Below, one piece after another: positions 17,965 through 25,876 of a DNA stretch of 64,000 nt. Source of the DNA: a virus. The stretch spans positions 1 through 64,000 of IMG/VR virus record IMGVR_UViG_3300035184_000978. The stretch is one strand, 5' to 3'. The stretch's first letter is position 1. The number at the start of each line of letters is the position of its first letter. The notes under the pieces are model-generated. The model worked only from the letters and a program-made list of their open reading frames with translations, was not told the DNA's origin and did no database searches. Position numbers and translations under genes: made by a program.

Positions 17965-18867
17965 ATGGCAGACGCTAAAAGGTTTAAAGATGACGATGGT
18001 CAATCTTTTACAGCAGTTCCAGTAAAACCAGCTGGTGGAACTGACGGTGTAGTCGATAAGAAAGATAACGGCGAAAAAATTAAAAAGTTTAAAGAAGAAA
18101 CTGATGATGATGTAGAAATCGTAATCGAAGAATCTATTCAAAACATGTTTGAAGGAATGGATCTTTCTGAAGACTTTAAAACTAAAGTAAGTTTTGTTTT
18201 TGAAGCCGCAGTACGCGAACAAGCATCTTTGAAAGCAGAATCTATGAGAGAAGATATTCGAGCAGAATTTGAAACTGAGTTGGAAGAATCTATTTCTTCT
18301 AAAATGTCTGAAGTAGTTGATAACCTTGATTCATATCTAGGCTATGTAGTTAATGAATGGATGAACGAAAACGAAATTGCTATAGAAACTGGCGTTAAAG
18401 TTGAAATAGCCGAGTCACTTATGTGTGGTTTAAAAGAATTGTTCTCTGGTCATAACATGGACGTTACCGAAGAAACAATCGATATTGTTTCTGGTTTGGA
18501 AGAACAAGTTAGTTCTTTAACTGTTAAAGCAAACAACACAATTACCGAAAATATTCGTTTAAATTATCAAATCGAAACATTAAATTCTAATAAAGTTTTT
18601 GATGAAATGACTGAAAGTCTAACAGTATCACAACGCGAAAGATTAAAAAATCTTTCAGAAAGTTTAAATTCGAGTGATATTGGTGAATATTCAAAAAACC
18701 TTCAAACACTAAAAGAATCATTCTTTGCAGGAAGTTCTGTTAAGAATGACGTACTTGATGAAGAAAACGAAATTCTTACTGAAGAAACTGCGACTAAACG
18801 TCCTGCTTCTGATAACGGAATGATTAATGCTCTCGTAGAAGCGCTTAACACAAGAAAAAGCAAATAA
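17965..18867 (+). CDS. 22: Prohead scaffold core protein, gp22-like
   Basis: 300 residues (T4 gp22 269), highly charged and mostly helical, with many Glu-rich stretches suited to cleavage to small peptides by gp21. The segment VEIVIEESIQNMFEGMDLSE and a C-terminal EALNTRKSK are typical. It forms the prohead core around which gp23 assembles. Strong AAAGGAGAACTA ribosome site. Confidence 0.9.
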   Translation: MADAKRFKDDDGQSFTAVPVKPAGGTDGVVDKKDNGEKIKKFKEETDDDVEIVIEESIQNMFEGMDLSEDFKTKVSFVFEAAVREQASLKAESMREDIRAEFETELEESISSKMSEVVDNLDSYLGYVVNEWMNENEIAIETGVKVEIAESLMCGLKELFSGHNMDVTEETIDIVSGLEEQVSSLTVKANNTITENIRLNYQIETLNSNKVFDEMTESLTVSQRERLKNLSESLNSSDIGEYSKNLQTLKESFFAGSSVKNDVLDEENEILTEETATKRPASDNGMINALVEALNTRKSK

Positions 18868-18887
18868 ACTAGCGAATATAGTTTTAT

Positions 18888-18895
18888 TATAAATA
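18888..18895 (+). promoter_or_regulatory. T4-type late promoter for the capsid gene
   Basis: Exact TATAAATA, 43 bases before the capsid ATG at 18939. Confidence 0.8.
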
Positions 18896-18938
18896 ATTAA
18901 AACAATAAATAAATTTACTCAACAAGGAGATAGACTAC

Positions 18939-20264
18939 ATGTCCGAGTCAAACTATCAAAAACTTGTGGAAAAGTGGAGCCCAATTCTTGAGCACGAATC
19001 TTTTTCACCTATTAAAGATGCACATAAAAAATCTGTTACTGCTACGATTCTAGAAAACACTGAACGTGCTTTACAAGAAACTGGCGATATCTCTGCTAAC
19101 ATGACTTCATTGTTATCAGAAACTCATGCTAACGATGCTGGTACAGGCGGATTTGGTTCTGGTTCTGCAGCAGGTGGTCCTACTGCAGGTTATGATCCGG
19201 TACTTATTTCTTTAGTACGTCGTGCAATGCCCAACATGATAGCATACGATATATGTGGTGTTCAACCAATGACTGGTCCAACTGGTCTTATATTTGCAAT
19301 GCGCTCACGAGCTACTAACCAAGCCGGTGCTGAACAGTTTTATGGCGAAACTAACACTGCATTTTCTGGTGCTGGTACTCAAACTGGAACTATCCCTGCT
19401 GCTGATGCTGCAAACACTACTTTGTTTGACACAGGTACTGGTATGGGAACTACTGAAGCTGAAGCACTTGGCGACGGTGGTGGTTCTAACTATGCTGAAA
19501 TGGCTTTCTCTATCGAGAAAGTTTCTGTTACAGCTAAGTCACGCGCACTTAAAGCTGAGTACACTACTGAGCTAGCTCAAGATCTTAAAGCAGTTCACGG
19601 TCTAGACGCTGAAACTGAATTGGCTAACATCCTTCAAACTGAAATCTTAACTGAAATCAACCGTGAAGTTGTTCGTACGATTTACACTACTTCTTCTATC
19701 GGTGCTGTTAATACTGCTACAGCTGGTATATTCGACTTGGATGTTGATGCTAACGGTCGTTGGTCTGTAGAGAAGTTTAAAGGTTTAATGTTCCAAATCG
19801 AGCAAGAAGCTAACCAAATTGCAAAAGATACTCGTCGCGGTAAAGGTAACCTAGTTATTTGTTCTTCTGACGTTGCTTCTGCATTGCAAATGGCTGGTGT
19901 ATTAGATTACACACCTGCTTTAAACGCTAACACTCTTGAAGTTGATGATACAGGCAATACTTTTGCTGGTGTTCTTAACGGTCGTTATAGAGTTTATATT
20001 GACCCATTCGCTGGTTCTAACTACTTAGTAGTTGGTTATAAAGGTTCAAGTTCTTTCGATGCTGGTTTGTTCTATTGCCCTTATGTTCCTCTTCAAATGG
20101 TTCGTGCAGTTGGTGAGAATAGCTTTCAACCCAAGATAGGGTTCAAAACCCGTTATGGTATGGTAGCCAACCCATTCGCTAATGGCCTTGATGCTGGTCT
20201 TGGTGCTCTTACAGCAAATACTAACAAGTATTATCGTAAAGTACGCGTAAATAATCTTTTTTGA
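18939..20264 (+). CDS. 23: Major capsid protein, gp23-like
   Basis: 441 residues, shorter than T4 gp23 (521). Landmarks are LVRRAMPNMIAYDICGVQPM, TGPTGLIFAMRSR, ELANILQTEILTEINREVVR and PKIGFKTRYGMVANPF. The N-terminal ~60 residues form the removable delta domain; an L-S-E just before THANDAGTGG is a plausible gp21 cleavage site. Codon use here is the most optimised in the window (many GCT, GGT and CGT codons). No gp24-like vertex gene follows; a terminator and an opposite-strand gene come next. Confidence 0.95.
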   Translation: MSESNYQKLVEKWSPILEHESFSPIKDAHKKSVTATILENTERALQETGDISANMTSLLSETHANDAGTGGFGSGSAAGGPTAGYDPVLISLVRRAMPNMIAYDICGVQPMTGPTGLIFAMRSRATNQAGAEQFYGETNTAFSGAGTQTGTIPAADAANTTLFDTGTGMGTTEAEALGDGGGSNYAEMAFSIEKVSVTAKSRALKAEYTTELAQDLKAVHGLDAETELANILQTEILTEINREVVRTIYTTSSIGAVNTATAGIFDLDVDANGRWSVEKFKGLMFQIEQEANQIAKDTRRGKGNLVICSSDVASALQMAGVLDYTPALNANTLEVDDTGNTFAGVLNGRYRVYIDPFAGSNYLVVGYKGSSSFDAGLFYCPYVPLQMVRAVGENSFQPKIGFKTRYGMVANPFANGLDAGLGALTANTNKYYRKVRVNNLF

Positions 20265-20276
20265 TTAATAATAAGA

Positions 20277-20332
20277 GCGGATTAAAATCCGCCTTTACGC
20301 AAACTATTAGGAGCCTTCGGGTTCCTTTTTTT
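20277..20332 (+). terminator. Tandem terminators after the capsid gene
   Basis: Hairpin GCGGAT-TAAA-ATCCGC (20277-20292) followed by a second, GGAGCC-TTCG-GGTTCC (20310-20325), with a run of seven T. The second is a textbook intrinsic terminator with a UUCG tetraloop, ending the 20-kb late plus-strand block. Confidence 0.9.
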
Positions 20333-20852
20333 ATGCCTGAGAATGGCGAGCTTTAATATGACGAGACATACAACCAGCATTCATCCTCATATCACAATGA
20401 GGGCATTTCTTTTTCTGTAAAGCCTTTTGCCTAATCTTATCAACAGACTCAGGATTATCCATAGGATTGTTAACCAACATTCTTGCTCGAGATTTTTCTT
20501 TATGAGATTCAGGATTAGACCAAGTCTTACCTAATGCTGATGTATTACCCATAGCACCAGCTGATATCTTAGATTTAGCTTCTTCTGAGTGAGGCTGATG
20601 ATTACCCATATTAGGATTAGCTTCTCGCTTTTCTTTCATTAGTTTGGATAGTTTTGCTTTGTGTTCTTTTGAGTGTGTTTTACCGGTGAAAGGATGTTCG
20701 TCACCAGGAAAGTAATAATCCCAAGACTCACCTTTTGGTAAATTTGTTACTGCATCTTCGGGTACAGTAATACTATCATCGAATTCAATTAATGAATGGA
20801 TGTTTCTGATACCGAGTGCTTCTGAAATTGGACAGTGCTTATAAATAGACAT
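20331..20852 (-). CDS. NUMOD3-repeat protein with C-terminal zinc finger (homing-endonuclease relative)
   Basis: 173 residues from an ATG at 20852 with AGGAGT 10 bases upstream. Seen: NUMOD3-type repeats (FTGKTHSKEHKAKLSKLMKE, NHQPHSEEAKSKISAG, LGKTWSNPESHKEKSRARM) and a C-terminal C-x2-C...H-x3-H finger (CPHC...SRHIKARH). The first 65 residues show neither GIY-YIG nor HNH catalytic motifs. NUMOD3 repeats are DNA-binding parts of homing endonucleases, so this may be a derivative that lost or changed its nuclease domain, or a regulator. It is convergent with the capsid gene and shares its terminator. Confidence 0.65.
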   Translation of the reverse strand: MSIYKHCPISEALGIRNIHSLIEFDDSITVPEDAVTNLPKGESWDYYFPGDEHPFTGKTHSKEHKAKLSKLMKEKREANPNMGNHQPHSEEAKSKISAGAMGNTSALGKTWSNPESHKEKSRARMLVNNPMDNPESVDKIRQKALQKKKCPHCDMRMNAGCMSRHIKARHSQA

Positions 20853-20935
20853 GTAGCTGATACTCCTGTTAAGTGTTAGAATGGATGGAGACTGCAATCT
20901 CGTGATCCATACTTATTTAAAATAGGAATTTAATC

Positions 20936-21085
20936 ATGATAAAAAATATAGATGAATTATTTGACAGTGAATATCAAATATACATAAACAGAGCATCTTA
21001 TCTTCATGATAATGGATGTTATCTCGATAAAACTGAAGAAGAACTTGTTACAATGATTTTAAAAACTGAGAATACTAACATTTGA
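20936..21085 (+). CDS. Possible small plus-strand protein (49 aa)
   Basis: An ATG at 20936 preceded by AGGAATTTAATC opens a 49-residue frame rich in acidic and Tyr residues (MIKNIDELFDSEYQIYINRA). It would be one of very few plus-strand genes in the early region. The ribosome site is reasonable but no promoter is evident. Low confidence. Confidence 0.35.
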   Translation: MIKNIDELFDSEYQIYINRASYLHDNGCYLDKTEEELVTMILKTENTNI

Positions 21086-21111
21086 TTCGTTTATGAGAAT
21101 TGTAACCCAAC

Positions 21112-21243
21112 CTAAACCAGATTGCAATCTAATCTGTAATCGTCTTTCATTAGACAGATGATGTTTGTTGCAAATCCTTGAAACCAACCTAGTTTATTCT
21201 TATATTTTCCACTATTAATTAATAGGCAAGTTTCACTAATAAT
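21112..21243 (-). CDS. Small early protein with probable ATT start (43 aa)
   Basis: A perfect early promoter (21280-21308) leads to ATAGGAATTAAATT, the standard leader of this phage, but where other genes have ATG this one has ATT (21243). From there 43 codons are open (ISETCLLINSGKYKNKLGW...) with balanced composition. Either AUU is a real start, as in bacterial infC, or the gene has lost its start codon. No function recognised. Confidence 0.45.
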   Translation of the reverse strand: MISETCLLINSGKYKNKLGWFQGFATNIICLMKDDYRLDCNLV

Positions 21244-21279
21244 AATTTAATTCCTATTGTTATTAACGATGATATATCT

Positions 21280-21308
21280 ATTATAACAAAGTTAATAATA
21301 AATGTCAA
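21280..21308 (-). promoter_or_regulatory. Early promoter P1
   Basis: TTGACA, 17 bp, TATAAT on the minus strand; -10 at 21280-21285. It serves the ATT-start gene at 21243. Confidence 0.8.
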
Positions 21309-21316
21309 TGGTTATT

Positions 21317-21590
21317 TTAAGTTTTTGAAACAAAATTTATTCCATTTTTAATGTTAGTTGATGAATCTTTAAAGTAGTCAAAACACATATCAACAGTTTC
21401 ATCAGTATGAAAGTTATAAACAGAAACACTTGACATAGCGATGTTCGAACTAACAGAAACACAAAAATCGTCAGTTGAAAATCTAAATACATCATCGTTT
21501 TCAAACTCATTGTCGATAACACTACCATACTTTAAAGATGAAGATTCTATAATAGTTTTAGCGATGTTTTTTTATTGCTTCAGTGTACAT
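21317..21590 (-). pseudogene. Frameshifted early gene (90 aa if one base is removed)
   Basis: Promoter P2 and the standard leader run into an ATG at 21590, but the frame stops after 10 codons. Removing one base from the seven-A run (plus-strand T 21567-21573) restores a 90-residue protein continuing ...NIAKTIIESSSLKYGSVIDN and ending ...KNGINFVSKT at 21317. The coherent remainder argues for a recent lesion or a homopolymer sequencing error; a programmed +1 shift on A7 is less likely. No domain recognised. Confidence 0.65.
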
Positions 21591-21620
21591 AATTTAATTC
21601 CTTTATCAATTTATGTAACT

Positions 21621-21649
21621 ATTATAATAAAATCAAAGCGAAATGTCAA
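21621..21649 (-). promoter_or_regulatory. Early promoter P2
   Basis: TTGACA, 17 bp, TATAAT; drives the interrupted gene starting at 21590. Confidence 0.85.
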
Positions 21650-21684
21650 CTATTATTAAATCATACAGACGTGAGTGAAAAACA

Positions 21685-21754
21685 GTTGTAACGCATCCTT
21701 TTGCATCCGTTACAACTGAACAATAATAGAGATTGACGTCAATCTCTATTATTG
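21685..21754. terminator. Double hairpin at the end of the adhesin operon
   Basis: A 34-base near-perfect palindrome (21721-21754, 16-bp stem, CG centre) overlaps the stop of the gene ending at 21749, followed on the minus strand by a second stem GTTGTAACG/CGTTACAAC (21685-21716). No T-run, so it may act as an mRNA 3' end or block rather than a classical intrinsic terminator. Confidence 0.6.
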
Positions 21755-22114
21755 TTTAAATTTCAAATCATAGATCAACCTGCCTTGCTGTTTCGTAATC
21801 TGCACTTCGGCTGCTGTGGGTGGATGTGGTTCATCCGACATTAATTGTTCAAACCTTGCAACTAACTCTTCCTTTGTTAGCCCTGTACCTTCCTCGTAAA
21901 ATGGGTGGTTTAAACCCTCGCGGAATAGTTCTAGGACTAACTCAGGTGCGGTACCTGTAACATCCTCTAATCCTTCTACATAAAGAAGTAGGATGACCCC
22001 CTCTGGATCACTACCATCTTCATTTTTAGGTGGGTGCTGCGCTCTATACGGATATTTAAACTCGAGCGCATCTGGTTCGTAACCTTTGACGTACACGTAC
22101 CATAGGTTGTTCAT
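21749..22114 (-). CDS. Adhesin-linked small protein, possible fibre chaperone
   Basis: 121 residues directly behind the large adhesin gene (2-base gap), in the place where phages often keep a fibre-assembly chaperone. Pro/Glu-rich middle and a C-terminal part TAAEVQITKQQGRLIYDLKF that looks like an alpha-helical end. No recognised family. Composition is richer in G and C than the early genes around it, like its upstream neighbour. Confidence 0.6.
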   Translation of the reverse strand: MNNLWYVYVKGYEPDALEFKYPYRAQHPPKNEDGSDPEGVILLLYVEGLEDVTGTAPELVLELFREGLNHPFYEEGTGLTKEELVARFEQLMSDEPHPPTAAEVQITKQQGRLIYDLKFKQ

Positions 22115-22115
22115 T

Positions 22116-23645
22116 TTAAGCGCCCCTTATTATATGCTGCAACGAAACATTGGCTACATCTTGTATAAACGGAAATGGTCCGGTGCCTCCTGCTCTCGCA
22201 AACTTAATTTGACCTCCATCTGCTATTGCATTAATGCTTACAGTTTCTTCTTCAAGTGATAAACGTACCCCACTACCATCTTCGTGATATACTCCCCAAA
22301 GCCTTAACCTATCACCTGATAAATCATTCTTGTCGGAATTGTACCAACTTACTTTAAGTTCTGAGCCAGCAGGTAAATTGAACTCTAGTAGTACTAATAC
22401 TCTGTAACTTCCTGTCGGATTGTTATACGTGTAGCTTGCTCCTCCATTGTATCCCCACTCAGCCTCACTTCTATTCATCGGATGGGAAACTAGGTTGGTG
22501 CTGATATGGTCATTAGTACCCTCTATTGGCGAGTAAACTCTACGAACATCGTTGCCTGTGCCTATGTTTTCATATGTTATGAAGTTACTTACTTTACGGA
22601 CTGACATGGTAATAGCATCGGCTTTACTATGGTCCCCTGATAGCTCCATCACATTTAATCTTGGGTTGACACCGCTCAAGAATTTTAACGGGAACGTTGC
22701 TGATCCTGTATCGCCAGATACAACATCAGTAGTAAAATTACCGTCACCTGCATTAAACTTTATCCTGCCTGTTAAGTTTGTCCACGATACCTCTGCTACG
22801 TAACACTCATCCGCCTCAAAGTTTCCACTATAATCTCCCGCAAACGTAGAATATGCGTTGATATCTGCGTCTGTAGAAATCACCCCGTAATCCCATAACT
22901 CCGGACCAAAAACGTTATTGACCGGAAGTTCGTACATTTGAGTGAGTTCGTTTAATAAGAACTCTAATGTGTTAGCTGGTGTTGTGATGTTTTTTAGTTT
23001 TACGTTTGAAAGTATGCCAGAAAAGTTAAACCCGCCAGTATTCCACGCTCCCAAAATGTCATAAGCCAAAGAATTTGCATTAGTAGCGCTTGGGGCTGCT
23101 ATTAACCCATCTACTCTCATTTCGATAGTAGATCCTATTCTTTTAACATTTAAAGTATGCAGTACGCCATCGTCATAACTTAGCGTTGTTTCTGTTGCTG
23201 CGCTGCCATTTAGAACCAGTCTTATCTGCCCCCCGTTTACAACGCCGAGCCAGATACTGGTATCACCCGACTTACCTAAAATCATATTAAATGTCGTGGC
23301 GTTATTTATACTAAAATCAACCTCAATCTCAAAATTACCCGCAGCCGACCAAGGCTTAGCCAATCTGTAATGGGTGTTTGACTCCACTCCGTCTAGGGTT
23401 ATTAGGGTTCTGCCGACTATATTACCTAAAAAGTCTAATCTTCCCTGGTAATACGTTTTTGAGAGTTCACCGAATGTATCGATTGTTGAACCGATTCGTC
23501 TACACTTAGTATAAATTTCACTAAATTTGAATTTGCGTATTCCGTTTAATTGTTTAAGCCACAACAGTCTTTGACCACTTTCAACGCCTGGGTCTGGCGG
23601 TGAATTGTCAAATTCGTATTTGTCGTTTATTGGTATCCAGGCCAT
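22116..23645 (-). CDS. Putative tail adhesin with LamG-like domain (late, minus strand)
   Basis: 509 residues. The N-terminal 80 residues (MAWIPINDKYEFDN...) may be a virion-attachment part. Residues ~90-215 look like a concanavalin/LamG-type sandwich (FEIEVDFSINNATTFNMILG...DDGVLHTLNVKRIGSTIEMR). A second beta-rich region follows (~280-500). A late promoter (23674) rather than an early module drives it, although it sits among early genes, and its base composition is visibly less AT-rich. Interpretation: recently acquired receptor-binding cassette with its partner at 21749. Confidence 0.6.
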   Translation of the reverse strand: MAWIPINDKYEFDNSPPDPGVESGQRLLWLKQLNGIRKFKFSEIYTKCRRIGSTIDTFGELSKTYYQGRLDFLGNIVGRTLITLDGVESNTHYRLAKPWSAAGNFEIEVDFSINNATTFNMILGKSGDTSIWLGVVNGGQIRLVLNGSAATETTLSYDDGVLHTLNVKRIGSTIEMRVDGLIAAPSATNANSLAYDILGAWNTGGFNFSGILSNVKLKNITTPANTLEFLLNELTQMYELPVNNVFGPELWDYGVISTDADINAYSTFAGDYSGNFEADECYVAEVSWTNLTGRIKFNAGDGNFTTDVVSGDTGSATFPLKFLSGVNPRLNVMELSGDHSKADAITMSVRKVSNFITYENIGTGNDVRRVYSPIEGTNDHISTNLVSHPMNRSEAEWGYNGGASYTYNNPTGSYRVLVLLEFNLPAGSELKVSWYNSDKNDLSGDRLRLWGVYHEDGSGVRLSLEEETVSINAIADGGQIKFARAGGTGPFPFIQDVANVSLQHIIRGA

Positions 23646-23654
23646 GTTTGATCC

Positions 23655-23694
23655 GTTTTATCATTATTTTGATTATTTATAATAATGATAAAAC
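23655..23694 (-). promoter_or_regulatory. Late promoter inside a 14-bp inverted repeat
   Basis: TATAAATA (minus strand, 23674-23681) lies between perfect arms GTTTTATCATTATT and AATAATGATAAAAC. It is 29 bases before the adhesin ATG. The transcript start would fall inside the repeat, so the repeat may be an operator or a terminator of the upstream operon. Confidence 0.65.
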
Positions 23695-23784
23695 AGATCG
23701 ACATAATTGTGGGTATCGTATGGTATATCGAAACCGCGAGTGGTTTTACTTATATTTTTTATTTTCTTAGTTGTAATAAAAAGT

Positions 23785-23981
23785 TTAATTTAATTGACGT
23801 AAATATAGAAATATGTAACACCAGCTTGCAATCGATAGACCCGAAAAGAATATCGCTGCAGCACTCACAACAAATGAATAGCGCGTTAACCACATAACAG
23901 ACCAGTGAGTGAGTACATAGGGCATAGCAGTTAATCCAAGCGTAAATATAATCCAAACAAAAAACCAATCATTTCTAACAT
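23785..23981 (-). pseudogene. Frameshifted membrane protein gene (65 aa if repaired)
   Basis: A strong AAAGGAGAAGGATAA site precedes the ATG at 23981, but the frame ends after 16 codons. Adding one T to the six-T run (plus-strand A 23959-23964) gives a 65-residue protein with two membrane helices (FFVWIIFTLGLTAMPYVL and FVVSAAAIFFSGLSIASW). Downstream reading is fully coherent, so this is a homopolymer indel, real or technical. Confidence 0.6.
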
Positions 23982-24022
23982 TTATCCTTCTCCTTTGGTT
24001 TGGTCTAGTGTATTTTTAATTT

Positions 24023-24199
24023 TCATGTAGATTCACCTCTTGCTTTAGATAGTAACTTCTCTTTCTTTTTAATCTCTCTCTTAATTTCTTCGCGGTGCTG
24101 ACCTTTGAAGCAACCAATTGAGCCTTTTAACCGGTTTAAATCAACGTGTATCTCTGCATACATTTCAAGTGCTGCTGCTATTAGATTTGTGTTACTCAT
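24023..24199 (-). CDS. Small early helical protein (58 aa)
   Basis: Start ATG at 24199 overlaps the upstream stop as ATGA, so translation is coupled. Residues after 20 are Lys/Glu-rich and probably coiled-coil (REEIKREIKKKEKLLSKARG). No family recognised. Confidence 0.6.
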   Translation of the reverse strand: MSNTNLIAAALEMYAEIHVDLNRLKGSIGCFKGQHREEIKREIKKKEKLLSKARGEST

Positions 24200-24435
24200 A
24201 TAGGCTTCACCCAATCATTTCTCAATTCAACTACCCCTTCAAAGTCTGTAAAACCAGCCATACACCATTTATCAGATTCTTGACCATAAGACCAAGACAT
24301 ACTTGAACCATCTTCAATAACATAACCCTTATTAGGCTTTAAAAAATAGACAAGGAGACCATCATCCGTTTTCATCATCTTAGGGAATGATTTTGCTAAA
24401 AATTCTGTTTTTGTATCTTTAATTACAACTATCAT
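24196..24435 (-). CDS. Small early protein, IKD-TK paralogue 1
   Basis: 79 residues from MIVVIKDTKTE, chosen because a GAAAGAAG site precedes it and the paralogue at 25558-25815 starts at the same place. Shared pattern: I-K-D-x-K-T-E, P-K-M-M-x-T-x-D-G-L-x-V-Y-F and C-terminal F-T-D-F-x-G-V-x-E-L-R-N-D-W-V. Cys and Trp in the middle differ between copies. Function unknown. Confidence 0.7.
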   Translation of the reverse strand: MIVVIKDTKTEFLAKSFPKMMKTDDGLLVYFLKPNKGYVIEDGSSMSWSYGQESDKWCMAGFTDFEGVVELRNDWVKPI

Positions 24436-24530
24436 GTAGACTTCTTTCAATGTTAATTTAAAGTAATTGTTAGTGATGTAAATATATAATACCATCTAAT
24501 CATATAGTACAATAAAATTAAAATTTTCCC

Positions 24531-24767
24531 TTAAGTCATATTCTTTGCGTCTGAATATGACTCTTTTAGAGTTTTTACTGTAGCTTCATTTGGCGAATAG
24601 CACATGCTTATTTCTACCATATCATTACCAGTTTTAATACCAAAACACTCAACAAAGCACAAGCTGTCAAATTCACTCATCATCAAATCACATATATTAA
24701 TTATTTTTATTTCTTCTGATAATTTTCCAGTAAATGACACATAACCTTTATATATTGATGCTTTCAT
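24531..24767 (-). CDS. Uncharacterised early protein (78 aa)
   Basis: Opens MKASIYKGYVSFTGKLSEEI; Cys/Met-rich middle, no signal peptide or membrane segment. It follows a short intergenic hairpin. Not recognised. Confidence 0.55.
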   Translation of the reverse strand: MKASIYKGYVSFTGKLSEEIKIINICDLMMSEFDSLCFVECFGIKTGNDMVEISMCYSPNEATVKTLKESYSDAKNMT

Positions 24768-24794
24768 AATCTTTCTCTATTGTTTTAGTGTACA

Positions 24795-24816
24795 ACTACC
24801 AGCTTGATCTGGTAGT
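24795..24816 (-). other. Intergenic hairpin between two early genes
   Basis: ACTACCAG-CTTGAT-CTGGTAGT: 8-bp stem with a 6-base loop, no T-run. It lies between the stop at 24839 and the ATG at 24767, so it could be an mRNA processing or stability element. Confidence 0.5.
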
Positions 24817-24838
24817 ATCAATGTAGCAATGTATTAAT

Positions 24839-25192
24839 TTATACTAGTAACCCTTTGGGTTGTGATTCTATAAAATCTGCTATTTCTTCAAATGTTTTAC
24901 CTCCATCGTTTAAGTCTGTTAAGCTGTCCTCGTATTTACTCGACCCGTCGTCATGTTGTAGTCCTACCCACTCCCTAACACCTTCTTGGTCGCCAAGGTC
25001 TCCGCCGTACAAGTTCTTCCCAATCCATCGCTCAAGAGTTCTTCCAGTTTCTTTTTCGTATATGGCGCACATGACACCCAAACAACAGAACCCATCAGAA
25101 TCTTGTAGGGCTTCAGTTGTTTGATCATATTTACCACTACGCAAGCCTACTAATACTTTCTGCATATTGTTATTAATTTTAGATTTTTTCAT
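24839..25192 (-). CDS. Conserved phage protein with FCCLGVMC motif (117 aa)
   Basis: Contains DSDGFCCLGVMCAIYEKETG and a C-terminal LTDLNDGGKTFEEIADFIE. I recognise this as a small protein common in many phages and some bacteria, of unknown function; the Cys pair suggests a structural or metal site. It is the first gene behind promoter P3. Confidence 0.7.
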   Translation of the reverse strand: MKKSKINNNMQKVLVGLRSGKYDQTTEALQDSDGFCCLGVMCAIYEKETGRTLERWIGKNLYGGDLGDQEGVREWVGLQHDDGSSKYEDSLTDLNDGGKTFEEIADFIESQPKGLLV

Positions 25193-25242
25193 AATTTATT
25201 TCCTAATTCAAGTTTTTTAAAGGTTTATCAATTTATGTAGCC

Positions 25243-25271
25243 ATTATAACTTAATCAAAGCGAAATGTCAA
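25243..25271 (-). promoter_or_regulatory. Early promoter P3 (long-leader subtype)
   Basis: TTGACA, 17 bp, TATAAT. Its leader carries an extra segment (AACCTTTAAAAAACTTGAATT) also found at P16 and P18. Serves the gene starting at 25192. Confidence 0.85.
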
Positions 25272-25561
25272 CCTTTAGCTATTAAGTTTTCGCACCTTCC
25301 TTTTACGTCGGGGTGATTTGGGTATTTTAGCTCTAAATTCCGCTCACATTTTTCAATAAATTTATTATATTTACCCCAATTGCAACTCAACCCTGCAGCA
25401 TTTCCTGATTGATAAAATATACATTCAACACCATTTTCATGTTGATAATTAGAAATGTGAAAGTTTACACTATTATTCATGCTTTCTTGCGTATTGGGTT
25501 TGCAAGCTAAAAGTGACAAAGCGATTAAACTAATTAATAATACTTTCTTAATATTAATCAT
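25268..25561 (-). CDS. Putative lipoprotein (97 aa)
   Basis: From the ATG at 25561, which overlaps the upstream stop (ATGA). MINIKKVLLISLIALSLLAC is a signal peptide with lipobox L-L-A-C, so acylation at Cys20 and export are predicted. The mature part has four further Cys. Not Pro-rich, so not a typical Rz1. Possible envelope effector, for example in superinfection exclusion; this is inference. Confidence 0.65.
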   Translation of the reverse strand: MINIKKVLLISLIALSLLACKPNTQESMNNSVNFHISNYQHENGVECIFYQSGNAAGLSCNWGKYNKFIEKCERNLELKYPNHPDVKGRCENLIAKG

Positions 25562-25815
25562 CTGCACACCAAAGTGTCTACCAAAGGGTCTACCCAATCA
25601 TTCCTCAACTCTATTACACCTTTAAAGTCTGTAAAGCATGCTGAGTGCCAAGCACAGGACAAGCACCCGAATCCATACTCTTGTTTGCTGTTGTCACGAA
25701 CAACAATACCACTTTGAGAATCTGTAAAATAGACAATTAGTCCATCTTCTGTAATCATCATCTTGGGGAATGGTCTTGGTTTCTCTGTTTTTGCATCTTT
25801 AATTTCAATTATCAT
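25558..25815 (-). CDS. Small early protein, IKD-TK paralogue 2
   Basis: 85 residues from MIIEIKDAKTEKPRPFPKMM. Aligns end to end with the protein at 24196-24435 (DGLIVYF, ACFTDFKGVIELRNDWV). This copy has C-x2-C-x-W-H in the middle. The two genes are 1.1 kb apart in the same orientation, so dispersed duplication. Confidence 0.7.
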   Translation of the reverse strand: MIIEIKDAKTEKPRPFPKMMITEDGLIVYFTDSQSGIVVRDNSKQEYGFGCLSCAWHSACFTDFKGVIELRNDWVDPLVDTLVCR

Positions 25816-25847
25816 GTATGTTTCTTCCAATTTTAATTTATGTAACC

Positions 25848-25876
25848 ACTATAACATAACAGAATTAAAGTGTCAA
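25848..25876 (-). promoter_or_regulatory. Early promoter P4
   Basis: TTGACA, 17 bp, TATAGT; serves the paralogue-2/lipoprotein operon. Confidence 0.8.
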
